From Ignavibacteriota bacterium (GTDB lineage Bacteria; Bacteroidota; Ignavibacteria; Palsa-1295): 24,390 nucleotides of DNA. The stretch's first letter is position 1. Every line of letters begins with the position of its first letter. The position numbers and the translations under genes were made by a program. The DNA lies in contig JANYLL010000269.1 of NCBI GenBank assembly GCA_025357895.1, positions 1 through 24,390 of the forward strand, read 5' to 3'. The notes beneath the pieces are model-generated. The model was given only the letters and a program-made list of their open reading frames with translations. It ran no database searches and was not told where the DNA came from. Positions 7,319 through 15,652 of the stretch are shown here, in pieces.

Positions 7319-8068
7319 TTAAACCGCTCTCAACTTCGCAAGATGCAAAAACTTCAGTATGGTAATATAGAACCAACCCATATCGAACTCATACCATTTG
7401 ACGGAGAATTTGGCGCTAGATGGAGATTTATGATGATTGTTATGAAGCTCTTCGCCTGATAAGAGAATTCCGAGGGGTACAATGTTCGTACTTGCATCTT
7501 CCACCTTGAAGTTGCGGTAACCGATCGTATGGCCTAAGCCATTGACAACACCTGCTGCCCAGAATGGAACCCAGAGCACCAAGCCTGCCCACACAAACAG
7601 TGCAGGTACATAACCAAAGATCTGTGCAACGATAAAATAAAGGATAACAGGTCCGCCGTATTTCAGCGGTACAAAAATATATTTTTCGAAGAAATCGTCT
7701 TTCCATCCCTTTGCATATTTTGCAACGGTTTCAGAATCGGCATACGCTTTGCGATAATACATTACTCCGCCAAAAAGGATAGCAGCCCAACCGTGAATTA
7801 CAGGTGAATGAGGATCTTGCTCGGTATCAACAAAAGCATGGTGCTTGCGATGAACGGCAACCCATTGCTTAGCCGACATTCCGGTAAAAAGCCATAGCCA
7901 AACGCGCATGGGGAAAGCGGCGATCGGTGAAAAAGTTACGCTTTGGTGGGTCAAAGAGCGGTGAAGATAGAGCGAAGTACACATAATTGTGAAGTGCCCT
8001 GCGATAACGATTATGATGAGAGCGCCCCACCACGTATGTGTCGTATGTGTCAAAAATGATAAATCCAT
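7319..8068 (-). CDS. Fatty-acid (acyl-CoA delta-9 type) desaturase
   Basis: 249 residues from ATG 8068; a longer frame begins at TTG 8131 but the ATG gives the usual short N-terminus and has an AAGGGGG stretch about 9 bp upstream. It is an integral-membrane di-iron desaturase. The three histidine boxes, numbered from the ATG, are HRSLTH (36-41), HRKHH (73-77) and HNNHH (209-213), with an extra His in NGLGHTIGYR (about 180). The WxxxHRKHHxxxDxxxDPHSP pattern is the stearoyl-CoA desaturase signature. Four hydrophobic helices surround them. It inserts a double bond in saturated acyl chains using O2 and an electron donor, which implies an aerobic or microaerobic host. It is monocistronic, with T9SS protein and repeat sequences on either side. 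Substrate carrier (CoA, ACP or lipid) is not decided. Confidence 0.93.
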   Translation of the reverse strand: MDLSFLTHTTHTWWGALIIIVIAGHFTIMCTSLYLHRSLTHQSVTFSPIAAFPMRVWLWLFTGMSAKQWVAVHRKHHAFVDTEQDPHSPVIHGWAAILFGGVMYYRKAYADSETVAKYAKGWKDDFFEKYIFVPLKYGGPVILYFIVAQIFGYVPALFVWAGLVLWVPFWAAGVVNGLGHTIGYRNFKVEDASTNIVPLGILLSGEELHNNHHKSPSSAKFSVKWYEFDMGWFYITILKFLHLAKLRAV

Positions 8069-8163
8069 GCGAAAAAGCCCCCTTAGAGAGAAATGATAAA
8101 TATAGCCACGTTTATACGTAAAAATGGGCAAAAAAGTTACATAAATCGTGAAAGCAATTAAAC

Positions 8164-10785
8164 CTACCTTTCTATCGCAAACTTCTGACTCCTAGTGCCT
8201 TCCAATGTAAATAATTTAATAAAATAGATTCCCGAGTGTAAATCGTGAATATCAAATTGGATAGGGATATCAAAAGACTTATTTCTCATAGTGAAAGACC
8301 GCACCGTATTGCCTAATTCATCAATAATCTCTGCTTTAGTTATTTTCTCTTTTGATGAATTTAGCGATATATTAATATAATTATTTGCAGGGTCTGGGAA
8401 GATGGAAATGGGATTTTTATTAATATTTATTGCACTTTGGTGAACTTTGTTTAATGGTGGAAGCGAATAAGAAGAAAAATAGTGTGCAGATTTATTTCCA
8501 GCTCGTAAAAAATTTCCTCCTACATAAAGATTGCGATCAATAACTGCAATTCCGTTCCCACATCCGCAAGTACTATCATCATTCGGAATACCTGGGCCTC
8601 TTAGCCCGCTCCCTATTGCACTCCACTTTAAACCATCCCATTTAGCAATTGAGAATGATAGTGATGAGTCAGCATGAGTAAAACCTCCTGTCACATACAT
8701 ATTATTCTCGTCAAAATCAATATCTTTTATTGATATTCCATCAGGGCAATGAAAGTTAAACTTACCATATGCATCTAGTCCTTTCCCGAAAGCATGCCAT
8801 CCAGTACTATCATAATATCCTATATTTTTCATTTGTACACCATTGATTTGGCTGAACGTGCCATTGACGATCAATTTTCCTTTATGATAGCGAATAAAAC
8901 CTATTCCACCGAACAAGGTATCGGTACTTCCTATATTCAAGATCGAATACTTTGAAGCTATAGTTGTCCATTCTGACCCATCCCATTTCCTTATTGAGGG
9001 ATATGGTAGAAATAATGAATCTGAATACAAGATTATAAAAAGACCATTTTCTCCACCTGTTATTGCACCAATGTTCATTTGAATATCAACAGGAATTGGT
9101 TTAGGAATACCCGTCCACCCTGTATCTGACCATTGAGCAAGACCAAACTGATAATTATTAGAAACATATATTATACCTTTGGTATCTGTAGTAACAGCGT
9201 TAACTTCACCCCAAAATTTATTTGAAATCCTGTACAAAGAATCATAAAAGGTCTGCCATTTCTTTCCATCAAACATAGCAATACCATCAGTCTTCCTTTT
9301 CCCGAAATGGTCAAAAGAACCAAAAATAAAAAGGGAGTCCCCTTTTGCAAATAATCCATTTATTTTACCTCCTAATGAATTGCGAACGGAATCATAGAAA
9401 TCAGTTTGAGACCAATGATCATGATCCCATATCATAATACTATCGGAAACCAGAAGTCCGGCAGCACGGAAAGTCCCGGCCACGAATATCTTTCCACCCA
9501 ACTTTGCCATTGAGATAATTTCACCTTCATATAATCCCATTTGGGTCGAATCGTGATAAGGAAAAATCTGTCCGTCCCTATATTCTGCGAAACCGAAATA
9601 AGTGACTCCGGTTTTCTCAGTTGAGACGGCAAATGGTACCGAGATGTATAGCTTATCACTATTCCCACCATACTGACCATCAATCACAATAGAGTTCTTG
9701 CTGAGTGAACTCCATTTACCTTTATCGAATATCATCGGAGATAATTCGTTCAAAGTGTGACCATTAATAATAAAAGAAGCATCATATCCTCCGCCTGCAT
9801 ATAATCTTCCTCCGACCGATTGAATCATCTGTAGTTCGCCGATTTTTCCTAAATGTCTTTGAACATCGTAATCACCCACTCTCGACCATGATACACCGTC
9901 CCACTTTGCAAGCAAAGGAGAATAAATACCACCAACACTATCAAATTGACCGCAAAAATAAATATCTTTACCTATTGTCGTCATACATCTAATAGTAATA
10001 AATATATCGTTCAGATTAGTTGGATTTGACAAGCGGAAGTTATCATCAAGGTATTTCCATTTGTGACCATCCGATAATCCCACGAAGAAGAAACCCCTCT
10101 CTCCAGGCTTACTAAAAGATCCAAAGATATATAGAAATGAATCAATACAGGCAATTCTTCCTGGCGCTGCCCTAAAATTTGACCTAAGATTCCCGCCCAC
10201 ATCATGCCATCCATTACCGTCCCATCTTGCTAAACAAGAAAGTGGGATACTTCCTGAACTATCAAACCCTCCCAAGGCATAAACTTCTGATTGTGAACAA
10301 GAAATACTGTTTACCACACTATTTAGCCCTTCTCCAAACGGCTGCCATTTTTTGCCATCCCAGACCGATATATGCTTTATCGGCTTACTATCTATTGAAT
10401 CAAAAGTGCCTCCAATAATTAACCTACCAGCAGAATCAACCGCCATTGTCCGAATGTAGGCATTTGCATTAAATCTTGGAGAGCCATCATTTCTAAAAGG
10501 AATAAGTTTTTTTCCATCCCATTTCAAAAGACCTGTAAGAACCTGTTGTCCGAATTCAGTTATTGGGGTACCAACAAGAAGCGTATCCTGAAAGTAGAGT
10601 AATCCCGGTCCAAAATCATAGGGATGATTGAGTCCTCCCGTCACTCCCGGCAACCCAAACGAGCTCGACCAATTCTTATCATCAGGTGATTGAGAATATC
10701 CTTTCCCGATATTAATAAAGAGAATGAAGCAAAATATCACTATACATAGTGCGGCTTTAGCGAGTAAAGAGTAATTTTTATTCAT
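8164..10785 (-). CDS. Large T9SS-secreted protein with WDG-W repeat blades
   Basis: 873 residues, ATG 10785. The N-terminus MNKNYSLLAK plus a hydrophobic stretch to about residue 32 (ending YSQ) is a signal peptide. The body consists of about ten degenerate repeats, each ending in a motif such as VWDGKKWQPFGEGL, RWDGNGWHDVGGNL or KWDGLKWSAIGSGL, preceded by strands like YALGGFDSSG; this suggests one or two beta-propellers of kelch-like type. The last 80 residues (SIFPDPANNYINISL ... GIYFIKLFTLEG ... KFAIER) are a T9SS type A sorting domain, so the protein should cross the outer membrane and be anchored or released by the type IX system. No catalytic motif was recognised. It is flanked by the desaturase and the mltG-tail relic. 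Function unknown; adhesion or surface binding is only a guess. Confidence 0.88.
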   Translation of the reverse strand: MNKNYSLLAKAALCIVIFCFILFINIGKGYSQSPDDKNWSSSFGLPGVTGGLNHPYDFGPGLLYFQDTLLVGTPITEFGQQVLTGLLKWDGKKLIPFRNDGSPRFNANAYIRTMAVDSAGRLIIGGTFDSIDSKPIKHISVWDGKKWQPFGEGLNSVVNSISCSQSEVYALGGFDSSGSIPLSCLARWDGNGWHDVGGNLRSNFRAAPGRIACIDSFLYIFGSFSKPGERGFFFVGLSDGHKWKYLDDNFRLSNPTNLNDIFITIRCMTTIGKDIYFCGQFDSVGGIYSPLLAKWDGVSWSRVGDYDVQRHLGKIGELQMIQSVGGRLYAGGGYDASFIINGHTLNELSPMIFDKGKWSSLSKNSIVIDGQYGGNSDKLYISVPFAVSTEKTGVTYFGFAEYRDGQIFPYHDSTQMGLYEGEIISMAKLGGKIFVAGTFRAAGLLVSDSIMIWDHDHWSQTDFYDSVRNSLGGKINGLFAKGDSLFIFGSFDHFGKRKTDGIAMFDGKKWQTFYDSLYRISNKFWGEVNAVTTDTKGIIYVSNNYQFGLAQWSDTGWTGIPKPIPVDIQMNIGAITGGENGLFIILYSDSLFLPYPSIRKWDGSEWTTIASKYSILNIGSTDTLFGGIGFIRYHKGKLIVNGTFSQINGVQMKNIGYYDSTGWHAFGKGLDAYGKFNFHCPDGISIKDIDFDENNMYVTGGFTHADSSLSFSIAKWDGLKWSAIGSGLRGPGIPNDDSTCGCGNGIAVIDRNLYVGGNFLRAGNKSAHYFSSYSLPPLNKVHQSAININKNPISIFPDPANNYINISLNSSKEKITKAEIIDELGNTVRSFTMRNKSFDIPIQFDIHDLHSGIYFIKLFTLEGTRSQKFAIER

Positions 10786-10835
10786 AGTATCATTCTATTC
10801 CCTTATGACACAAACAATTGCCGATTTGTGACAAC

Positions 10836-10898
10836 TTATTCCCGCTCATTTTTATTACTCTTCCTGATCATCTTCTCCTGCTCGTCGGCGGAATGCGA
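10836..10898 (-). pseudogene. Displaced 3'-end fragment of an mltG gene
   Basis: Read on the minus strand, 20 codons plus TAA encode SHSADEQEKM then IRKSNKNERE. The intact mltG at 11667-12674 ends SHSAAEQGKM then IKKSNTNERE. Sixteen of 20 residues and the stop position agree, and many of the differing bases are synonymous (TCA/TCG, CAC/CAT, CAA/CAG, AGC/AGT, GAG/GAA). Homology fades at about 10908, with a probable 2-base deletion after a shared S-Y. It is not expressed as a gene. It lies on the far side of the toxin-antitoxin pair from the real mltG. Confidence 0.85.
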
Positions 10899-10943
10899 TA
10901 TAGGAGATTAAACTTTTTCCTTCTTTGAGCGTTATATCATACG

Positions 10944-11171
10944 ATGAAACATCTTACGCTCGATATACCGGATATGCTTGAAATAGATGATGCAGAAGCA
11001 GCGATGCTTTTTGCGGCGATGCTCTATGAGCAAGGAAAGCTTTCTTTGGGGCAGGCGGCTGATGTTGCTCATCTTCCGAAGCGAACATTTGTTGAGCGTC
11101 TGGGAACATACAATGTTTCCTTATTTAATTATCCTCCTGAAGATTTTTTGCGCGACGTAGCAAATGCATGA
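10944..11171 (+). CDS. UPF0175 family antitoxin-like protein
   Basis: 75 residues, ATG 10944. The sequence fits the UPF0175 family: an N-terminal beta strand (KHLTLDIPDML), then a helix with AAMLFAAMLYEQGKLSLGQAADVAHLPKR, where the LSLGQAA part resembles a helix-turn-helix, and a short C-terminal tail (FNYPPEDFLRDV). Family members are usually paired with PIN-like DUF3368 proteins, as here. By analogy it neutralises the partner and may autoregulate the operon. Its last 8 bases overlap the start of the next gene, which indicates translational coupling. The pair lies between an intact mltG and an mltG tail relic. Confidence 0.85.
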   Translation: MKHLTLDIPDMLEIDDAEAAMLFAAMLYEQGKLSLGQAADVAHLPKRTFVERLGTYNVSLFNYPPEDFLRDVANA

Positions 11172-11619
11172 ATTGGTTATTGCCGATACCAGTTGTCTGA
11201 TCGTCCTCCAAAATATCGGCGAACTCGGTCTTCTTCATGAACTCTATGCTTCCATTTATACTACTTCCGAAGTTGCTGTAGAATTTGGCGAACCACTGCC
11301 GGAATGGGTCGTTATTCAAGATCCTGCGGATAGTGTGCGTTTAAAGGAGATTCAGAAAGAAATTGATAACGGCGAAGCAAGCGCAATTGCTTTGGCGCTG
11401 GAATTCCCGGAAAGTATTTTAATCCTTGACGACCTTAAGGCACGAAAACTTGCTCTGACCTTCGGCTTACAAATTATTGGTACTCTTAGCGTGCTGATGA
11501 GGGCAAAAAATCTCGGGAAAATTTCTTCAATGAAAGAAATGCTCAGAAAATTAAGACAGGCGAATTTCAGAATTTCACCAGCGCTCGAAGAAAAAATTCT
11601 GTGCGAATCGGGGGAGTAG
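11164..11619 (+). CDS. DUF3368 PIN-like toxin
   Basis: 151 residues, ATG 11164, overlapping the UPF0175 gene by 8 nt. PIN-like nuclease features are visible: Asp8 in LVIADTSCLI, Glu36/Glu40 in TTSEVAVEFGEPLP, Glu71 in NGEASAIALALE and Asp89-Asp90 in ILILDDLKAR. Together these would form the acidic metal site. The C-terminal half has IGTLSVLMRAKNLGKI, typical of DUF3368. Related PIN toxins are RNases that cleave tRNA or rRNA, but the target of DUF3368 proteins is, to my knowledge, not settled. All key acids are kept, so it is probably active. The stop codon TAG is part of a 7-bp tandem repeat. Confidence 0.87.
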   Translation: MHELVIADTSCLIVLQNIGELGLLHELYASIYTTSEVAVEFGEPLPEWVVIQDPADSVRLKEIQKEIDNGEASAIALALEFPESILILDDLKARKLALTFGLQIIGTLSVLMRAKNLGKISSMKEMLRKLRQANFRISPALEEKILCESGE

Positions 11620-11647
11620 TCGATAGTTGGTAGTCTTTAGTCGTTAG
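11618..11647 (+). repeat. 7-bp tandem repeat (AGTCGnT), about 4.3 units
   Basis: Consecutive units AGTCGAT, AGTTGGT, AGTCTTT and AGTCGTT, then AG, begin within the toxin's TAG stop codon. They fill the space between the toxin gene and the mltG stop. It resembles the simple 'TAGTCGTTAGTCGTTAG' tracts found between genes in many bacteria. Confidence 0.65.
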
Positions 11648-11666
11648 CAAAGGAAAAAAGGGATGT

Positions 11667-12674
11667 TTACTCCCGCTCATTCGTATTGCTCTTTTTGATC
11701 ATCTTCCCTTGCTCTGCGGCTGAGTGTGAGAAATAACTTCCGCCTGAACCATCGCCTCGAGCTACGAAATATATTTTATCATGCTTGGCAGGATTGAGCG
11801 CTGCGAGGATTGCAGGTTTGCCGGGATTACAGATCGGACCGGGAGGCAAGCCTGTATTTTGGTAGGTATTATACGGATTTTCTTTCAGCAGATCGTTATG
11901 CGTTATCGGGCGCGAAAGTCCTAAGCCGTATTGCACTGTCGGATCAGCATCGAGCTTCATTCCCATTTTCAGGCGGTTCCAATATACTCCTGCAATAGTA
12001 TCGCGCTCGATCGGCAATCGGGCTTCGGCTTCAACGATGGATGCAAGCGTCATCAGTTGATGAACTGATAATCCTATCTGCTTTCTTTTTTGCAGAAGAG
12101 AGTCGGGGATCACTTCTTTCCACCGTGCGATCATTCTCCGTACAAGTTCTTGCGGAGTCATCATTAAATAAAATCTATAGGTATCCGGATATAAATATCC
12201 CTCTGCAGTTTTCGCTTCTCGCGGAACGCCAAGAGAATGGATGAATGCCGAATCACTTGCAACCTTGATAAAGATCGCCGAATCAAGCCCGAGCTTTTCT
12301 TTTGCAATCGATGCGATGCGGCGGATGTGACTGCCTTCGGGAAATGTTGCCTCAAATAAAATTGCGAATTCCGAGCCGACCAATCGCGAAATAATTTCTG
12401 TATTCGATAGTCCATAGGTAATGCGGTAGCTTCCCGGCTGCAGGCGCGAACCTGTTCCGAGAATACGAGATGCAAGTTTGAATGTCAGTTTCGACCGGAT
12501 AAGATCATACTTCGTAAGAGAATCAGAAACAGATGTTATCGAAGCGCCTTTTGGGACGATGATATAAATCTCTTTTGGATTATCTTTGGAAGGATTTTTT
12601 AAAAAGAAAACGGCATACATTATTGCCGCGAGGAACACTGCGGCGATCATTGCATATTTTATGAGCTTCATCAT
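11667..12674 (-). CDS. mltG: Endolytic peptidoglycan transglycosylase MltG (YceG-like)
   Basis: 335 residues, ATG 12674. One N-terminal transmembrane helix (about 7-25, YAMIAAVFLAAIMYAVFFL) anchors it in the inner membrane. Residues 35-100 form a LysM-like subdomain (IYIIVPKGASITSVSDSL ... LQPGSYRI), and 105-325 the YceG catalytic domain. Catalytic Glu215 lies in LASIVEAEA; also seen are EGYLYPDTYRF, NRLKMGMKLDADPTVQYGLG and NTGLPPGPICNPG. MltG cleaves nascent glycan strands and releases them with anhydro-MurNAc ends, so limiting strand length. The length is normal. The last 20 codons occur a second time, diverged, at 10836-10898. Transcription is convergent with the toxin-antitoxin pair; no strong terminator was seen between them. 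Confidence 0.95.
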   Translation of the reverse strand: MMKLIKYAMIAAVFLAAIMYAVFFLKNPSKDNPKEIYIIVPKGASITSVSDSLTKYDLIRSKLTFKLASRILGTGSRLQPGSYRITYGLSNTEIISRLVGSEFAILFEATFPEGSHIRRIASIAKEKLGLDSAIFIKVASDSAFIHSLGVPREAKTAEGYLYPDTYRFYLMMTPQELVRRMIARWKEVIPDSLLQKRKQIGLSVHQLMTLASIVEAEARLPIERDTIAGVYWNRLKMGMKLDADPTVQYGLGLSRPITHNDLLKENPYNTYQNTGLPPGPICNPGKPAILAALNPAKHDKIYFVARGDGSGGSYFSHSAAEQGKMIKKSNTNERE

Positions 12675-12715
12675 GGATACAAATATGCAACAAAAATCCA
12701 GTCAGCTTATAAAAT

Positions 12716-12836
12716 TGTCATTGCGAGGAGGGCTTTAGCCCGACGCGGCAATCCCTTGAGGATAATTAAATATTCAAGTTTATCTCAAATCTCAGGGGGT
12801 TGCTTCGTCGTCGCTTCGCGACTCCTCGCAATGACA
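12716..12836. repeat. TGTCATTGCGAG-type inverted-repeat element, copy 2
   Basis: It runs from TGTCATTGCGAGG to CCTCGCAATGACA (13-bp perfect terminal inverted repeats) and is 121 bp long. Inside, GGCAATCCCTTGAG pairs imperfectly with CTCAGGGGGTTGC. The left half also contains GGGCTTTAGCCCG, the palindrome type at the heart of the REP-like repeats. It sits 7 bp past the ompA-like stop and 41 bp before the mltG start, so it is in the 5' region of mltG or the 3' region of the porin transcript and could act as a hairpin between them. Confidence 0.87.
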
Positions 12837-12843
12837 TGTTAGA

Positions 12844-14775
12844 TTATTTATTCGATTTCGTAATATCTACTTCCACTCTGCGGTTGAGCATTCTGCCTTC
12901 GGGAAGTTCGTTTACGAATTTCGGATCGCGTTTGCCATGTCCGTTAACATTTAAGTTCGCAGGTAAACGTGATGTAGAACGCAACGCTGCAATAGCAGCT
13001 TGTGCGCGGGCTTCGCTCAGTGCCTGATTGTAATCATCCGCGCCGGTATTATCACAGAAGCCATTGACGGCAACGCCATTGGCATCCATCGTGATACTTT
13101 CGCCGATGAGGTTGATCATCTTTTGTGCGCGCTCATTGACTTCGGATTTATCGAAATCAAAACTGAGCATAGCATATTTTTCTAAATTCGCATGCTCAAC
13201 GGTTTTCTTCGAGACGCGTGTCATGCCATCGGAGGTATATTTCTTGCCATTTACATCGGTGACTTCAATCTGATAATGGATCGGCTGACCGTCATAATGT
13301 GCGGCATCCGGAATTTTTGATGAAAGCACTTTGGGTGGAATGCCGGGTCCGCTTTCAGCAGCGCCAATCGGTGTGCCGTTCTGATCGAGTGTGATCTTCC
13401 AGCCTGATATTGCAATGTTATCCGGATTAGTCATAGAGGTTTCGTAACGGATCTGCGTTTCGCCGACAGACTCGGATTTTTTATTTTCGATCTTTACGGG
13501 ATCCATGAAACTCGGATCAGTGGAGGAAACTTCAACACGACGATTTTCTTCCATACCTGCTTTTGTAACAGGGTTGGTAGGAAGCTCAGGCAAATTACGC
13601 TGATCGACGGTAATTCGGCTTCCGCTGATACCCCATGTAGTAACGAGATAATCACGAACAGCCAATGCTCGCTGTTTGGATAGTTCGATCTTGTTACGTT
13701 CAACTCCGGAATTTGAGTTCGTACCGGTGAGAGTAATCTTCGTATTCGGATTTTGCTTCATACGCGAACCAATGATATCCATAAGTTCGTGATTCGCTTC
13801 AAGCGCATCTTTTCCTTCAAGTCTCATTTCGCTGAAGCCCGTCGCACCGTTGCGGCCATATCTCACCGGAATATCTGCACTGCCGTTATCAAAAAAGATA
13901 TAGGGAAGCAAAGGCACTGATGAACGAGTACGCATAGCTTGCTCAGGTATCACGGGTTCGCCGGTAGTTTCACCGTTCGGTAGAATCCCTTTCGCAGTTA
14001 TTGTCATACCTATCGGCTGGGGTGGCGGCGGAAGTGGCGGCGCTTCCCCACCGATATCAAATTTAACTGCAAGTGCGATGCGAAGAGTTGAGATCTTCAG
14101 ATCGGACGAACCATCTCCCAGATTTGTTAATGGATAGCTATAAAAAGCTTCCGGAGAAAGCCACACCGAGTTCTTACTGTTGATCGGAATGTCATATCCT
14201 ATTCCTGCACCAAAAGCTGCGAATACGCTATGCGAACCGGGAAGTTCAACACTCGATGCCGATGCATCGCTCGATGTTCCGTGCGCAATGGTTTTTTTTA
14301 CGATGGTTGCTAACGAAGGTCCGAAGAGAATATGGAATCTATTAAAACTATATTTTCCTAAAACATCTAAGCCGATATTTTGAACATCGTAGGCAAAGTT
14401 CGCACCATTTGTGATAGCTGTTCCGGTTGTCGTACCATCGGTGAAAGCTCCGCTGATATTACTATAGTGTATACGTGGAACAAGCATCCACTTGCCTCCG
14501 AGCGGGATTTCAAGCAGTGCAAAAAAAGTCGGCGCTGCCCCGAATCCGCTTGTATAAGAATAATTATCTAGGATGAAAGTCCCGTGCGGAAAATTAAGAT
14601 TAAGACCTGCTCCTAAGCCTAAGGTCAGATGATGCGGCCATGTGATCTCGCGGTCTTGTGCTTCATCGCGCTCTGTTTCTTTTTCTTGAGCGGAAAGTCT
14701 GCCCGATAAAAAGAAAGATAGCAGCAATGCAAGTGTTAATCCGCTTAGCAAACGAAAATAGTTTTTTGTAATCAT
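12844..14775 (-). CDS. Outer-membrane protein with two OmpA-like domains
   Basis: 643 residues, ATG 14775. Residues 1-30 are a signal peptide (LTLALLLSFFLSGRLSAQ). Residues 45-245 look like an outer-membrane beta-barrel (alternating LTLGLGAGLNL, IHYSNISGAF, FGAGIGYDIP, ALAVKFDIG). A proline linker follows (247-254). Residues 290-418 form a first OmpA-like domain (PYIFFDNGSADIP, RNKIELSKQRALAVRDYL, ENRRVEV) and 535-640 a second (LSFDFDKSEVNERA, GFCDNTGADDYN, LSEARAQAA, NRRVEVDI). Residues 425-530 between them resemble an Ig-like spacer. The second domain keeps the diaminopimelate-binding Asp575 and Arg590; the first has Arg369 but GTNSNSG where Asp is expected. It probably tethers the outer membrane to peptidoglycan. 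Long 5' region upstream. Confidence 0.9.
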   Translation of the reverse strand: MITKNYFRLLSGLTLALLLSFFLSGRLSAQEKETERDEAQDREITWPHHLTLGLGAGLNLNFPHGTFILDNYSYTSGFGAAPTFFALLEIPLGGKWMLVPRIHYSNISGAFTDGTTTGTAITNGANFAYDVQNIGLDVLGKYSFNRFHILFGPSLATIVKKTIAHGTSSDASASSVELPGSHSVFAAFGAGIGYDIPINSKNSVWLSPEAFYSYPLTNLGDGSSDLKISTLRIALAVKFDIGGEAPPLPPPPQPIGMTITAKGILPNGETTGEPVIPEQAMRTRSSVPLLPYIFFDNGSADIPVRYGRNGATGFSEMRLEGKDALEANHELMDIIGSRMKQNPNTKITLTGTNSNSGVERNKIELSKQRALAVRDYLVTTWGISGSRITVDQRNLPELPTNPVTKAGMEENRRVEVSSTDPSFMDPVKIENKKSESVGETQIRYETSMTNPDNIAISGWKITLDQNGTPIGAAESGPGIPPKVLSSKIPDAAHYDGQPIHYQIEVTDVNGKKYTSDGMTRVSKKTVEHANLEKYAMLSFDFDKSEVNERAQKMINLIGESITMDANGVAVNGFCDNTGADDYNQALSEARAQAAIAALRSTSRLPANLNVNGHGKRDPKFVNELPEGRMLNRRVEVDITKSNK

Positions 14776-15155
14776 AATTGTGTCTTACTTACGTGAGGAA
14801 AAAAGATAGTTCATTGTGACTTCCGGTATTGCGAAAGATCTTAAACAAAATCAGAAACAGAAGATCTTTTAGTATTGCCTGAAGATGATCGAATAGGACG
14901 ATCGTACGGAGATTCCAAATAATTCGTTTCTTTCTGAACACAAAAAAACAAATTCGTCGTTCACGAATATACTTGAAATCTTCTTCACATGAACTATCAA
15001 GTTTTCAATTATACGTATGAAATGCAGAAAGAAGGATTAAAATTCCACATTCCTCCACTTTTTGACATTTAATCAAATTTTGCTTTCTTCTGTGATTTTT
15101 CGTAGTTTTGCATACATTGTATTATTCTATAATATTAATTCCTACATAGCCGGCC
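14776..15155. promoter_or_regulatory. 380-bp non-coding region between divergent genes, with a candidate dyad
   Basis: No gene was found here. It should hold the promoters of the OmpA-like gene (-) and the lipoprotein/M4 protease genes (+). AAAGATCTT (14834-14842) and AAGATCTTT (14861-14869) form an inverted repeat with a loop of about 18 nt, about 60-95 bp upstream of the OmpA-like start; each arm is itself centred on palindromic AGATCT. It could be an operator or a leader hairpin; this is inference. Confidence 0.35.
15105..15133 (+). promoter_or_regulatory. Candidate promoter of the lipoprotein gene
   Basis: GTTTTG (15105-15110), a 17-bp spacer and TATAAT (15128-15133), 23 bp before the ATG at 15156. 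The spacing is ideal for a housekeeping promoter; the -35 is closer to the TTTG box of Bacteroidota than to TTGACA. No experimental support. Confidence 0.4.
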
Positions 15156-15629
15156 ATGAAACGAATTTTTCTTTATTTTATTTTTCCAACAATAACGTTG
15201 CTTTTTTTCGGATGCGCTTCAGTAATACAAACGCCGCCAAAGCTAAGCATGCAGTCTCTTGATAAGAATGCTATCATCACCGGCATGGGTGGAGGATTTT
15301 CAGGTAATTATGACGGATTTGTTATTACTCACCTCGGGGATGTACTCTCATGGCAAAGCCCTACCGGTAAACCGGACTCTCTTCTATTAATTTTTCACAC
15401 GTCTGCTGATTCAGTAAACTTCTTTTTTCGTTATCTTGATGAGATCGGATTCAATGAACTTACTTTTCGCTCTTCAGGCAATATGAATTCCTTTATAGAG
15501 CGGACAACACCGGAAATGCAACACCGCATTCAGTGGTCATCCGATGGCGGAATTACTGCCCCACCGGAAATTTCAACATTTTATTCACTCGTACGCAACT
15601 ACGCATTACGCAGTGCCCGTAAAAAATAA
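15156..15629 (+). CDS. Hypothetical lipoprotein
   Basis: 157 residues, ATG 15156. MKRIFLYFIFPTITLLFFGC is a type II signal peptide with a lipobox-like LFFGC, so Cys20 is probably the lipidated residue. The mature part begins ASVIQTPPKL and has a GGGFSGNYDGFVITHLGDVLSW stretch (starts about 46), a region rich in hydrophobic strands with LLLIFHTSADSVNFFFRYLDE, and ends RNYALRSARKK. I do not recognise a family. It reads like a small alpha/beta periplasmic domain. Only 23 bp separate it from the M4 protease, so the two are probably cotranscribed; a chaperone or inhibitor role for the protease could be imagined, but nothing in the sequence shows it. Confidence 0.75.
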   Translation: MKRIFLYFIFPTITLLFFGCASVIQTPPKLSMQSLDKNAIITGMGGGFSGNYDGFVITHLGDVLSWQSPTGKPDSLLLIFHTSADSVNFFFRYLDEIGFNELTFRSSGNMNSFIERTTPEMQHRIQWSSDGGITAPPEISTFYSLVRNYALRSARKK

Positions 15630-15652
15630 TTTTTTATTTGTAAAATAATTCT

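Noticed and set aside
8069..8131. Longer desaturase start at TTG 8131
   Set aside because: It would add 21 residues with no family counterpart; ATG 8068 has a better upstream purine stretch and the usual N-terminus.
10944..11619. Toxin-antitoxin pair as part of a larger defence island
   Set aside because: No restriction, CBASS, retron or other defence gene lies nearby; the neighbours are housekeeping envelope genes.
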